Below, piece by piece: positions 12,082 through 24,286 of a stretch of DNA of 64,000 nucleotides. Below the pieces are notes generated by a model. It saw only the letters and a program-made list of their open reading frames with translations, was not told the DNA's origin and ran no database searches. How positions within the stretch are numbered: the stretch's first letter is position 1; each line of letters opens with the position of its first letter. This DNA comes from Eretmocerus hayati (lineage: Eukaryota > Arthropoda > Insecta > Hymenoptera > Aphelinidae): the NCBI GenBank assembly GCA_029851415.1, contig CM056741.1, forward strand, positions 176,807,021 to 176,871,020, in the 5' to 3' direction. A program made the position numbers and the translations under genes.

Positions 12082-13920
12082 TCTCGACCAAGCGTACACT
12101 ACCGGTCAAAGGTATAAATAACTTTCGATTTCGCTCACTCAACTGCTCGGATCTCATTGGTCCAAAATAATTCTACTTGGGCTCATTTTTTATTTATCTT
12201 TTTCCAAACACATCAAGAGCTATTTAGTATTTCTTCTGCGCTGCCCAATGGATTCTTGCAAAATCAAAGTGAATCCTTGGAGAATTTCATGATAATCGGG
12301 TCATTACGCAAACCTCCGCAAGTCCGGCCGAAATTGGTGAATTTAGATAATTAGATAATTGATAGAAGTCAAGGAATTTAAAATCCGTTTTTACAATTTA
12401 TTCGAGCTTGTTTCTGATCCGAGTTGTGGCTCTTTTTGTGGAGGATGATTTTTCACTAAAAAAGGACTAGTCATTGAGAAATTATGAATGGACCCATTTC
12501 TTCACAGATATGAGCACTGATCTTGGCTCCTCTCACTAACAAAGCGGAAGAACTTGGAAAAACACAGAGAAATACCATCGTGCGCCCGATTTCTTCACCT
12601 TTCGTGGTTTTTGGGACTCTTCCTCGAAAATAATCTTCCCTGACGGAAAACGGTCACAGCTCGGGCCAGAAACAAGCTAGAATGACTTTAAAAACGTATT
12701 CTGAAGCTTTCGACTTCTACTTTCACATGCTCCTTAGATCATTTGAATCTATCAATTCCCGGCAGGCTTGCAGAGGTTTGCGTAATGACCCGATTTTCGT
12801 GAAATTCTACAAGGCTCCAGATGGACTTTGCAAGAATGTATTGAGGTGCGCAGAAAAAATACCGAACAGCTCTCGAAGTGTTGAGAATCGGCTACAAAAT
12901 GAGCCCAAATATTTTTTCATAGTATCTATTCGATTCTATGTTCCAAAATAGGACCTGTGGATCACCTCTGAGGCCCAAAAAGAATTTCATCACTCCGTTG
13001 CACGCATATCCGTAAAAAAGGGAAAATTCTGGGTAAAAAATTGTAAAGGGCTTCTAGCCCGTATATTGTTCAAAATAAAATAAAATAAAATAAAAAATCG
13101 ATGTTCTTTTATTCACTAGAATGATGATATCTTGAGTTCTTCGACAGGTACAGAGTTGCGGTCTGCGCCATCTGAAAATGCGTCCAAAAACCTATCGAAA
13201 ACATTAGTGAGAAGTTTTTTTCGACCCTTCAGAGGCCTCTTCGACCTAAATGGTGGTCTTCACTGAATGGATATTGTCTCAAAAAGCCACTATTTTATTT
13301 TTCCGAAAATCACACACGAAACGTTAAATTTTGGGTTTCTCTGGAAGAAAATGGTCTCAGAGAGGTGTGGGGTGATCCAAGCGACTGATTAGCCGTTTTT
13401 TGAAACAGAATTTTTTGTAGTAACAGGAAAACATCATTTTTTTCTGTGTATGCACATGAACTTAGGACCTTGGGACTCATTTTAACGAAAAGCTGACAAA
13501 ATTTCCTATAAAATGACTACCTACAAAATTTGAATTCATGCACTCAAACAGGTTCTACAACACAACATATTACATCGAATCAAAACAAATATACTACAAC
13601 CAATTAACGCCTGCTGAGAGGACACGTTCACGAAGTCTTTCTGGGGTCCTTTTTTGATTACAAAATAGCCGTCGAGAAAATTTCGGAATACATAAGTTCA
13701 ACGTAAAATTTTATGAACTTTTAGAATATGCCCCTGTGCAAAGTTATCGGGGTTTCTCCCTATAATATAGCTGTAATTTACAGGTTACAGGCTGTAAGTT
13801 GACGATAAATTTAACACACGCTTCATTGACTTTTCCAGTTAACTTGCAGTGATGACAGATACAGCTTTAGCGTCGATTATAACCTTGTACTTATGCATAA
13901 GTGATCAAAAAATTTTTGGG
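12082..13920. other. No gene recognised; includes an (AAAAT)n run
   Basis: Open frames are short and unconvincing. An (AAAAT)n microsatellite of about 26 bp lies at 13072-13097 and could be the tail of an otherwise unrecognised retroposon. Confidence 0.4.
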
Positions 13921-14588
13921 GACCTAGGTGAAATTTGAGTGCTCTCTCACCTAGAGCGTTTCTTATTTTGAATGTATCCTTCTGAATAAAAATTTGAGTC
14001 AATAATTTGCATTTACCGTGGATGCATTCCCTTCTACGTCCTCAATAGTGTCTTCAATCGATAGCGGGGGCAATTTCCTTCAAAAGGACTACTTGAAACA
14101 TTCGATTTGATTTAGTAGAACCGGAGATAGCCCACTCATTCGCATATCATCCACTTGAAGAACATGAAAAAACACTGAAAACGACCGTTTTTTGGTCGGT
14201 TTTTTGAGTATAGCAAAAAATGATAACGATTAGAGGTAAAACTGAGAACGGATTCTGTTTGTACGTTCAAAATAAATCAGAAACACATATTCACATCTGT
14301 AAAATAGGCTGACTCAAAATTCGCATTTTTTGGATTCTTTGAGGAAACCCCTATTTCATGGATTTGGTACCTTCAATTCTCTAAGTTTCGAAAACAGCCA
14401 TAACTCTAGTTCTTCTAAATCAAATTCAGCAAGTAGTCATTTTGAAGGAAATTGTACTGGTTATGGATTGAAAATGCTTTCAGGGATATAGAAACACGCA
14501 GCTGTGCAAGAAATGTTGGCTACTGAATCAACATTTGTTTTGATGCCATAATTCAGACAAAAACGCTTCAGAAACATCACCTAGGTCT
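13921..14588. mobile_element. Probable degraded foldback element
   Basis: GACCTAGGTGA (13921-13931) is mirrored by TCACCTAGGTC ending at 14588. Inside, CAATTTCCTTCAAAAGGACT (about 14070) is mirrored near 14450 with continuing similarity through GATTTGATTTAG. The arms are patchy, so the element is old. Confidence 0.45.
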
Positions 14589-14696
14589 ACGAGAATTTTT
14601 TTATCGCAAAATGTCAACAAATGATTAGGTTGTGGCGGGAGGCACGGAGGATCGGAGAAACTTGGGAAGTAATGGACACCCTAATACACATATATA

Positions 14697-15900
14697 ACAT
14701 ACAAGAATAATCGTTTGGTTGAGGCGGAGTTTTGATAAAGTTGGTCCATAGATGATAAAAATGGAGTTCTTTGAGAAAATTTTGACTTTAATCGGGTTGA
14801 AACGCAGTTGAATCAGATCCGGTTTCAACCAATCGATGTAGAATACTGGAAAAAGCGTCTCTCTAATAGTTTATTAAAAGGTGGGTAGATTAGTTGTGGA
14901 TGGAGATCTGAGCCCAGAATGAATTGTAGTTGGAAATTTTCCATCGTGTTTTTAGTTATTTTTACAAGATTTCTTTTAATATGAATTCAGATGGCCTACA
15001 CTAGGGTTTTTTGTGCAAGAAATGTCACCCAGTTGAGGTGAATTTTTCGTATAGTTGGTGTAAAGATGATGGAAATGGAGTCTCTTGAAAAATTTTGGAT
15101 TTTTTCGAGAACAAATTGAATTTCGACTATATTCCAACGAATTTTGAAAATATACGATATCAACCATTCGATTTAGAATGACAAAAAAATATCAACTGAG
15201 TTTATCACAACTTCAATGGATTAATTTGTGGGGGAGATATGGGGGATGTATGATTATCGGAAATGTTTATTCTTATTTTGAGTTATTATTTTGAGGAAGC
15301 CAGTTAGGAAGATTTGGGCTACTCAATTTGAGGTTTGTTTGCCAAAGTCTATAACTTAGATGAAAACGAATTTTTATACAATTGATTTCAATATGCCCGA
15401 AATGGGGTTTTTGTTGGAAAATTTTCGTTCTTTCTAAAGTGTAGGTTTGAGGAGATTGAATAAAACTACGGTAACCAATCAATAGATCGAGCCGAAAAAG
15501 CAGAGCCTAGGTAACCCAAATAGACGAAAAATCAAGTTAGAAAAAGATGTTTCACCATGAAAGCGAACAATTTTACCAATTTTACCTCGAAAACCCTCTA
15601 AATCAATCCTGATTGGGAGAGGGAGGCAGCCAAATCACTGGGTCCCGTCTCTGAGTGATTCTACACAACTCATAGGAAACCAATGATCAATGAAGTGGGT
15701 TGTAGAAGAGAAAGCTTGGCGCAAAAAAGACAACACACATACATACACACCTACGCACATGCAGAGGGACGGAGTGAGTCTCTGGGAGCTTTCAGGGGAT
15801 TTTAGGATAGGAAGTGTTACTTACAATCATTGGATTCCGGCGATAAGAACGAGTTGGCTAAAGCTTTTTTGTGATGAGAGGAGTTTTGCGTTAAAAGAGA
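14697..15900. repeat. Dispersed 1.2-kb repeat, copy A
   Basis: Collinear with 62770-63995. Shared landmarks include ATCGTTTGGTTNAGGNGGAG, GATGATNAAAATGGAGTTCT, GGTTTCAACCAATNGATGTAG and CATGCANAGGGACGGAG. Within the copy a motif (TTGGTNTAAAGATGATNAAAATGGAGT...AAATTTTNGA) recurs every roughly 310 bp, so the unit is an old tandem structure. The minus-strand translations of successive units are loosely similar but broken, so coding origin is uncertain. It abuts satellite array II. Confidence 0.75.
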
Positions 15901-16029
15901 TGGTGGGTTGAATGGGAGAATTGATCGAAAATTTGTTGGGTAAAAACAAAGCCTTCTCTTGAGAGCAAGAGGATCAAATCCGAGGAAAACTGACGTGAAT
16001 AATACAACTTCTCCAAAAGATGCCCTCCC

Positions 16030-19000
16030 CCTCTCGGTGAACGGACTACCCGAAGCACACGATTTCCAGTTTCGGCTTCGTAGTGCTGATGTAGATTATG
16101 TTTGCGATAGTAAAATCGAAAAGATATCTGGAATCATCCGTCAGACGATAAAATTCCATGAGTTCGATTGATTTTCACCGATCCATCAACTCATCGTCTA
16201 GAGAGTCGCGAATCTACCCTCAGTAAACGGACGACGCGAAGCATACGATTTCCAGTTTCGGCTTCGTAGTGCTGATGTAGATTATGTTTGCGATAGAAAA
16301 ATCGAAAAAATATCAGGGATCATCCGTCAGACGATGAAATTCCATGAGTTCAATAGATTTCCACCGATCCACCAACTCATCGTATAGAGAGTCGCGAATC
16401 TACCCTCAGTGAACGGACGACGCGAAGCGCGCGATCTTCAGTTTCGGCTCGCGGTGCTGATATAGAGTATGCTTCCGATAGAAAAATCGAAAAGGTATCA
16501 GTGATCATCCGTCAGACGATGAAATTCCATGAGTTCAATAGATTTTCACCGATCCATCCACTCATCGTCTAGAGAGTCGCGAATCTACCCTCAGTAAACG
16601 GACGACGCGAAGCGCCCGATCTCCAGTTTCTGCTCGTGGTGCTGATATAGAGTATGCTTGCGATAGAAAAATCGAAAAAATATCAGGGATCATCCGTCAG
16701 ACGATGAAATTCCATGAGTTCAATAGATTTCCACCGATCCACCAACTCATCGTATAGAGAGTCGCGAATCTACCCTCAGTAAACGGACGACGCGAAGCGC
16801 CCGATCTCCAGTTTCTGCTCGTGGTGCTGATGTAGAGTATGCTCGCGATAGAAAAATCGAAAAGATATCAGGGATCATCTGTCAGACGATGAAATTCCAT
16901 GAGTTCAATAGATTTCCACCGATCCATCGACTCATCATCTACAGAGTCGCGGTTCTACCCTCAGTAAACGGACGACGCGAAGCGCCCGATCTCCAGTTTC
17001 TGCTCGTGGTGCTGATATAGAGTATGCTTGCGATAGAAAAATCGAAAAAATATCAGGGATCATCCGTCAGACGATGAAATTCCATGAGTTCAATAGATTT
17101 TCTCCGATCCATCAACTCATCGTCTAGAGAGTCGCGAATCTACCCTCAGTAAACGGACGACGCGAAGCGCCCGATCTCCAGTTTCTGCTCGTGGTGCTGA
17201 TGTAGAGTATGCTCGCGATAGAAAAATCGAAAAGATATCAGGGATCATCCGTCAGACGATGAAATTCCATGAGTTCAATAGATTTCCACCGATCCATCAA
17301 CTCATCGTCTAGAGAGTCGCGAATCTACCCTCAGTAAACGGACGACGCGAAGCGCCCGATCTCCAGTTTCTGCTCGTGGTGCTGATATAGAGTATGCTTG
17401 CGATAGAAAAATCGAAAAAATATCAGGGATCATCCGTCAGACGATGAAATTCCATGAGTTCAATAGATTTCCACCGATCCACCAACTCATCGTATAGAGA
17501 GTCGCGAATCTACCCTCAGTGAACGGACGACGCGAAGCGCGCGATCTTCCTATTCGGCTCGCGGTGCTGATATAGAGTATGCTTGCGATAGAAAAATCGA
17601 AAAGATATCAGTGATCATCCGTCAGACGATGAAATTCCATGAGTTCAATAGATTTTCACCGATCCATCAACTCATCGTCTAGAGAGTCGCGAATCTACCC
17701 TCAGTAAACGGACGACGCGAAGCGCCCGATCTCCAGTTTCTGCTCGTGGTGCTGATATAGAGTATGCTTGCGATAGAAAAATCGAAAAGATATCAGGGAT
17801 CATCCGTCAGACGATGAAATTCCATGAGTTCAATAGATTTCCACCGATCCATCGACTCATCATCTACAGAGTCGCGGTTCTACCCTCAGTAAACGGACGA
17901 CGCGAAGCGCCCGATCTCCAGTTTCTGCTCGTGGTGCTGATATAGAGTATGCTTGCGATAGAAGAATCGGAAAAATATCAGGGATCATCCGTCAGACGAT
18001 GAAATTCCATGAGTTCAATAGATTTTCACCGATCCATCAACTCATCGTCTAGAGAGTCGCGAATCTACCCTCAGTAAACGGACGACGCGAAGCGCCCGAT
18101 CTCCAGTTTCTGCTCGTGGTGCTGATGTAGAGTATGCTCGCGATAGAAAAATCGAAAAGATATCAGGGATCATCCGTCAGACGATGAAATTCCATGAGTT
18201 CAATAGATTTCCACCGATCCATCGACTCATCATCTAGAGAGTCGCGGTTCTACCCTCAGTAAACGGACGACGCGAAGCGCGCCATCTCCAGTTTCGGCTC
18301 GTGGTGCTGATATAGAGTATGCTTGCGATAGAAAAATCGAAAAGATATCAGGGATCATCCGTCAGACGATGAAATTCCATGAGTTCAATAGATTTCCACC
18401 GATCCACCAACTCATCGTATAGAGAGTCGCGAATCTACCCTCAGTGACCGGACGACGCGAAGCGCGCGATCTTCAGTTTCGGCTCGCGGTGCTGATATAG
18501 AGTATGCTTCCGATAGAAAAATCGAAAAGGTATCAGTGATCATCCGTCAGACGATGAAATTCCATGAGTTCAATAGATTTCCACCGATCCATCCACTCAT
18601 CGTCCAGAGAGTCGCGAATCTACCCTCAGTAAACGGACGACGCGAAGCGCCCGATCTCCAGTTTCTGCTCGTGGTGCTGATATAGAGTATGCTTGCGATA
18701 GAAAAATCGAAAAAATATCAGGGATCATCCGTCAGACGATGAAATTCCATGAGTTCAATAGATTTTCACCGATCCATCAACTCATCGTCTAGAGAGTCGC
18801 GAATCTACCCTCAGTAAACGGACGACGCGAAGCGCCCGATCTCCAGTTTCTGCTCGTGGTGCTGATGTAGAGTATGCTCGCGATAGAAAAATCGAAAAGA
18901 TATCAGGGATCATCCGTCAGACGATGAAATTCCATGAGTTCAATAGATTTCCACCGATCCATCGACTCATCATCTACAGAGTCGCGGTTCTACCCTCAGT

Positions 19001-20988
19001 AAACGGACGACGCGAAGCGCCCGATCTCCAGTTTCTGCTCGTGGTGCTGATATAGAGTATGCTTGCGATAGGAAAATCGAAAAAATATCAGGGATCATCC
19101 GTCAGACGATGAAATTCCATGAGTTCAATAGATTTTCACCGATCCATCAACTCATCGTCTAGAGAGTCGCGAATCTACCCTCAGTAAACGGACGACGCGA
19201 AGCGCCCGATCTCCAGTTTCTGCTCGTGGTGCTGATGTAGAGTATGCTCGCGATAGAAAAATCGAAAAGATATCAGGGATCATCCGTCAGACGATGAAAT
19301 TCCATGAGTTCAATAGATTTCCACCGATCCATCGACTCATCATCTAGAGAGTCGCGGTTCTACCCTCAGTAAACGGACGACGCGAAGCGCGCCATCTCCG
19401 GTTCGGCTCGTGGTGCTGATATAGAGTATGCTTGCGATAGAAAAATCGAAAAGATATCAGGGATCATCCGTCAGACGATGAAATTCCATGAGTTCAATAG
19501 ATTTTCACCGATCCATAACTCATCGTCTAGAGAGTCGCGAATCTACCCTCAGTAAACGGACGACGCGAAGCGCCCGATCTCCAGTTTCTGCTCGTGGTGC
19601 TGATGTAGAGTATGCTCGCGATAGAAAAATCGAAAAGATATCAGGGATCATCCGTCAGACGATGAAATTCCATGAGTTCAATAGATTTCCACCGATCCTT
19701 CGACTCATCATCTAGAGAGTCGCGGTTCTACCCTCAGTAAACGGACGACGCGAAGCGCGCCATCTCCGGTTCGGCTCGTGGTGCTGATATAGAGTATGCT
19801 TGCGATAGAAAAATCGAAAAGATATCAGGGATCATCCGTCAGACGATGAAATTCCATGAGTTCAATAGATTTCCACCGATCCACCAACTCATCGTATAGA
19901 GAGTCGCGAATCTACCCTCAGTGACCGGACGACGCGAAGCGCGCGATCTTCAGTTTCGGCTCGCGGTGCTGATATAGAGTATGCTTCCGATAGAAAAATC
20001 GAAAAGGTATCAGTGATCATCCGTCAGACGATGAAATTCCATGAGTTCAATAGATTTCCACCGATCCATCCACTCATCGTCCAGAGAGTCGCGAATCTAC
20101 CCTCAGTAAACGGACGACGCGAAGCGCCCGATCTCCAGTTTCTGCTCGTGGTGCTGATATAGAGTATGCTTGCGATAGAAAAATCGAAAAAATATCAGGG
20201 ATCATCCGTCAGACGATGAAATTCCATGAGTTCAATAGATTTCCACCGATCCACCAACTCATCGTCTAGAGAGTCGCGAATCTACCCTCAGTAAACGGAC
20301 GACGCGAAGCGCCCGATCTCCAGTTTCTGCTCGTGGTGCTGATATAGAGTATGCTTGCGATAGAAAAATCGAAAAAATATCAGGGATCATCCGTCAGACG
20401 ATGATATTCCATGAGTTCAATAGATTTCCACCGATCCACCAACTCATCGTATAGAGAGTCGCGAATCTACCCTCAGTAAACGGACGACGCGAAGCGCGCG
20501 ATCTTCAGTTTCGGCTCGCGGTGCTGATATAGAGTATGCTTGCGATAGAAAAATCGAAAAGATATCAGTGATCATCCGTCAGACGATGAAATTCCATGAT
20601 TTCAATAGATTTTCACCGATCCATCAACTCATTGTCTAGAGAGTCGCGAATCTACCCTCAGTAAACGGACGACGCGAAGCGCCCGATCTCCAGTTTCTGC
20701 TCGTGGTGCTGATATAGAGTATGCTTGCGATAGAAAAATCGAAAAAATATCAGGGATCATCCGTCAGACGATGAAATTCCATGAGTTCAATAGATTTCCA
20801 CCGATCCATCAACTCATAGTATAGAGAGTAGCGGGTCTACCTTCGGTAAACGGACTACCCGAAGCGCACGATCTCCTGTTTCGGCTTTGTGGTGCTGATA
20901 TAGAGGATATTTGCGATAGAGAAATCGAAGAGATATCAGTAATCATCCGCCTGACGATGATATTCCATCTGTTCAATCGATTTTCACC
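16030..20988 (-). repeat. 185-bp satellite array II, inverted, about 27 monomers
   Basis: Reverse complement of the array I monomer (GCGATAGAAAAATCGAAAA, ATCCGTCAGACGATGAAATT, CTACCCTCAGTAAACGGACG). Landmarks at 16290, 16660 and 18510 are exact multiples of 185 bp; only a few 1-bp deletions occur later (around 19400-19560). Edge monomers (about 16030-16200 and 20830-20988) are the most diverged. Interior monomers form higher-order units. A type with GATATAG/CTTGCG/AAAAAATATC alternates with one with GATGTAG/CTCGCG/AAAAGATATC/ACTCATCATCT, giving 370-bp dimers. A marked pair (CGCGCCATCTCC followed by CGCGCGATCTTC with CTTCCG) recurs at about 18270-18600 and 19755-20080, eight units apart. Confidence 0.95.
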
Positions 20989-21147
20989 TCCACGAGAAGT
21001 CACAGTTCAAAGTACACACAAGGTGTTCAGTTTGATCAATAATTCCCGCTTCTCGAACGGAAATAAGTTGCTGCGCGATCCACTTCCGCAAAGTGGAGGA
21101 CGAAATAGTCGAAACTGAAGGTCTAGAACAATGCGCTCGTGAAACAA

Positions 21148-21535
21148 AATCAGATTTTCAAGCTTTCAGCGGCTACGAGGAATCCATGAAGACCCAACAT
21201 ATGTGTCGGGTTGCCTGCATACAGGCACTTTTCCTTCCAAGCAGGTATAGCCTTGAAATGCATTAGACAGTGTTCGTAATGGTGAATGTTTATCTCTCTC
21301 ACTCATTCAGTCTCTCTCTCTCTCTTTCTCTGTCTCTCTCAAAGAGAGAGATCAGATTTTCGAGCTACGGCGACTACGAAGAATCTATGAAGACTCAACA
21401 TACGTGTCGGGTTGCCTGCTTACAGGCAATACTCCTTCAAGCAGGTTCAGCATTACATGCATTGAGCGGTGTTCGTAATAGTGAATTTTCATCACTTTTC
21501 CACTCACTCAATCTCTCTCTCTCTCTATCTCTGGT
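21148..21535 (+). repeat. About 200-bp tandem duplication with CT microsatellites
   Basis: Two copies (about 21148-21346 and 21347-21535) share ATCAGATTTTC, GTGTCGGGTTGCCTGC, TACAGGCA and GTGTTCGTAATNGTGAAT. Each ends in a (CT)n tract. An open frame across this block is created by the CT repeats (Ser-Leu runs) and is not a gene. Confidence 0.8.
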
Positions 21536-21843
21536 GTCAAATGACCATGTCGAATTCATAAGTGTGCTAGGATCAAAGCCTAAACCTGTGGAGTCTAAAT
21601 CTGTTCATTCGTGCAGCCATGTCACGCCTGTGCGCTTGCAACCCGGCCAGTATCCTTGCCAGATTCTAAGAGCAGCGCCATCTCTTGGCTTGAGAGTGGC
21701 GAGATACGAAAGGACAAAATCAAAATGGCCGCGACATCGTGGCTCGGGTTGTCTTGCATTTTCGTTCACCGTTGCAAGAATAACTCAAGTTTTATCGTGA
21801 GTTTCGGACCGCGGGTGCTCCTATCAGAAAGGATGATATCAGC
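21536..21843. other. No gene recognised
   Basis: Slightly GC-richer sequence containing AAAATGGCCGC (about 21722), which resembles a YY1/Pho site. The open frames here begin inside the CT microsatellite. Confidence 0.35.
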
Positions 21844-22019
21844 AGAATTGCGCTATGGAGAGACATCCGACACTTATCGTCTGGAGGGGACACAGAATCC
21901 GATCACATATGCGTCGAGGTGCAATCCTACATACATGTGAGCAGACGACAAATTTTGTGAGTTTATAAATAATCATTATTCTATTGTTTTCCTGGAATGT
22001 CTCTCCATAGCGCAATTCT
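21844..22019. mobile_element. Short MITE with perfect 23-bp terminal inverted repeats
   Basis: The left end 21844-21866 (AATTGCGCTATGGAGAGAC core) is matched perfectly by its reverse complement at 21997-22019. The element is 176 bp and non-coding. No clear target duplication is visible. Confidence 0.8.
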
Positions 22020-23428
22020 TTGATGAATTCTAAGGTTGCTCTCCAAATTTCGTGAGATTCTGTCAATTATATCTTGAGATTTTCATGCAACGGAAAGTCA
22101 CTAGATTTGTGGCTTCTCAGGGGTGTACGGACTCGCCTTAAAGAAGATGGAAAATTTTGTAGATGTGTTCGAATTTAATAAAGAAACACACTCAATTGCT
22201 AGATTGTGCAGATCCATCGTATTACCCAAATTTTTGAGTCTACGTTGATAACAAAGATTTGACAGAACATATCCCCTAGAATCTACGATGTTCCTGGACC
22301 TAAAGCTGTGGATTTTTTTTAATGATCGCTTTAGAAGAATTTGAATGATTTTCATCACTTGAAGCTTGAGTGGCTAGCAAAATCAAGTAACTCAATCGCA
22401 CGAGTCATCGCGATAACTCCATGATTGAATGAAATTCAAAGACATAGAAGAAGTGAAATTCGACATGACCTAAATCAACATCGTAACCTCCGCCACACTT
22501 TACTACAATCTTTCATGAGATTTAGATGTAACTTACAATGCAAATGGAATTCGCTTTTCAAAATTTTCCGTGTATTTCATTCAATACACGAATAATAATT
22601 AAGGAGCGAGGCAAAATTTGTCCGTCCACATACTGCGTATTGGGTCGCCAACCATCACTCTGCAACCATCATTATTCAACTACAAAAGCATTTCAGGGGC
22701 CTCTGACTTATCAAGAACATTTACAAGTCGAACGAGCGGTAGCGAGTAAGGCAATAACGCTATCCGAACCCCCTTAAAGTCTCAGGATCATCTGCCTAGC
22801 CATCTGTGCGTGAGAACTACTATTTCATGGGTTGTTCCAAAGTTACTCCCCGTGTTCCAAAGTTACCCCGATTTACGGTATATATTCACTGAGAAAAAAT
22901 TTTTGGTCGTACGGCCATGCGTATCGTCGTACGACCAAAATGGTATTTGCTGCAAAACAATACCGATTTTGTTATCTCATCAATCTATCAGAACGGTTTC
23001 GTGATCTGATATTAGAACCAGAATAGTTGAATATAACGCGTATATTTCGAATGCTCCGATACTTAATGGATCAACATTCACATAACGCTTATTTTGCTAC
23101 AAAAGCTTCCGATTTTTCGCACGAAATATTAACGCAAAGGAACGAATATAATCCAACGATTTTTTAGGTTATTCGTGCCAGATTGGTGCAATAACAAAAT
23201 CATTTTGCTGTTGTGACAATCCAGTATTGGTCTGACAGCAATACCACGTAACGATACAGTCGTATTCTTCCGATGGCAATATTTTATTCTCAGTGTTGGA
23301 CATGATCTAATTTCATCAAACGTAGCAAACAATTTCTCATCGACTATCAGTGGCAGATTTTTATTCGTAACAACCACAAGTTAAGAACATGCATCCAGTA
23401 AGATATTCAATAGAAAATCTTTCTCATA
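22020..23428. other. Repeat fragments, no gene recognised
   Basis: Contains the inverted 19-mer shared with 358-376 (at 22123-22141) and a dispersed repeat at about 22670-22765 that matches about 50695-50793 (AAGCATTTCAGGGG, CGAACGAGCGGTAGCGAG). It also holds a perfect 13-bp hairpin at 22901-22940 (TTTTGGTCGTACG / CGTACGACCAAAA, 14-nt loop). Confidence 0.5.
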
Positions 23429-24263
23429 AGGTAAATGTACCCAACTTGCCTCTGTACCCAACTTCCTTCCATATGCCGATCTCAGAAATGCGCACTCGAT
23501 GACCTTCCCGCATATTTCTTTTCGCGTTTGTTATGTTAGAATATGAGAAAGTAAATAGTTTGCATCAACCCCAAATCATTTCTGCGTTCTCCAAGACATT
23601 TGGAGAGATCTTTCCATTTTTCGTGTTTGAACAGTTGAGAAATCACCGAGAAAACTGTGTTGAGTAACATCGGTGCGAATTTATTTTCATTTGACCAATC
23701 TTGACGTACCTTAGCGCATTCGATTCCTTGTCTCAAGTCCTTCAAAATCCGCTCTTCAGGGTTGCAGAACTCTGATTCGGAGCGATTTTATGTACAAAAC
23801 ACGAAGATGGTTTCAGAATCAAGAAGGCCGACATCGGAAAGTACCCAACATGCCCCCATATGGTTATTTCGGGAAGGCGTGCAGTATGGCTTTTCTTACC
23901 ACTCAGAACGTGTTTATCACGTCAAAATAGGTCGGAAACAGTGTTTTGAGCCAACTAAAAGCTACAAATGCCGCTGCGCGGTGATCAAAACGGATCAAGG
24001 CGATTCTATTCACTTCATCGCCGATTTATATTGTTTTAAATGATGGGGCAAGTTGGGTACACACTTTTGTAAACTCTCAAAAATCACCTATTGGGAGAAT
24101 TTAAACAGCTCGGCTCCACTTCATCCAAATTGGACGTTTCTTAGCTCATTTTAAAGGTCTTGAGACAAGTTTCAAAATGAGCTAAGGCACGTTGGAAAAT
24201 ATGGAGATGGGCCAAAGTTATTAAGAAAATGGCTTAATGGGGGCAAGTTGGGTACACTTACCT
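23429..24263. mobile_element. Non-autonomous TA-target DNA transposon, copy 1
   Basis: Terminal inverted repeats begin AGGTAA(A/G)TGTACCCAACT and are flanked on both sides by TA (23427-23428 and 24264-24265), the target duplication of Tc1/mariner-type elements. The element is 835 bp. A second inner copy of the right end lies at about 24043. It shares internal sequence with 56858-57569 (TTTGTTATGTTAGAATATGA versus TTTGTTATGTTAAAATATGA; GACGTACCTTAGC versus CACGTACCTTAGC), so both are one family. No transposase motif is present. A plus-strand frame at 23762-24043 (93 codons) has a loose Cys/His/aromatic spacing but no confident domain. The element ends 21 bp beyond the SPH1 stop codon. Confidence 0.85.
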
Positions 24264-24286
24264 TACTTCTTGACTTTCTGAGGTCA

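Noticed and set aside
5505..20988. CRISPR array
   Set aside because: Units are contiguous 185-bp satellite monomers without unique spacers, in a eukaryotic sequence.
21270..21800. 176-codon plus-strand open frame
   Set aside because: Begins in a CT microsatellite and crosses a tandem duplication; Ser-Leu runs explain its length.
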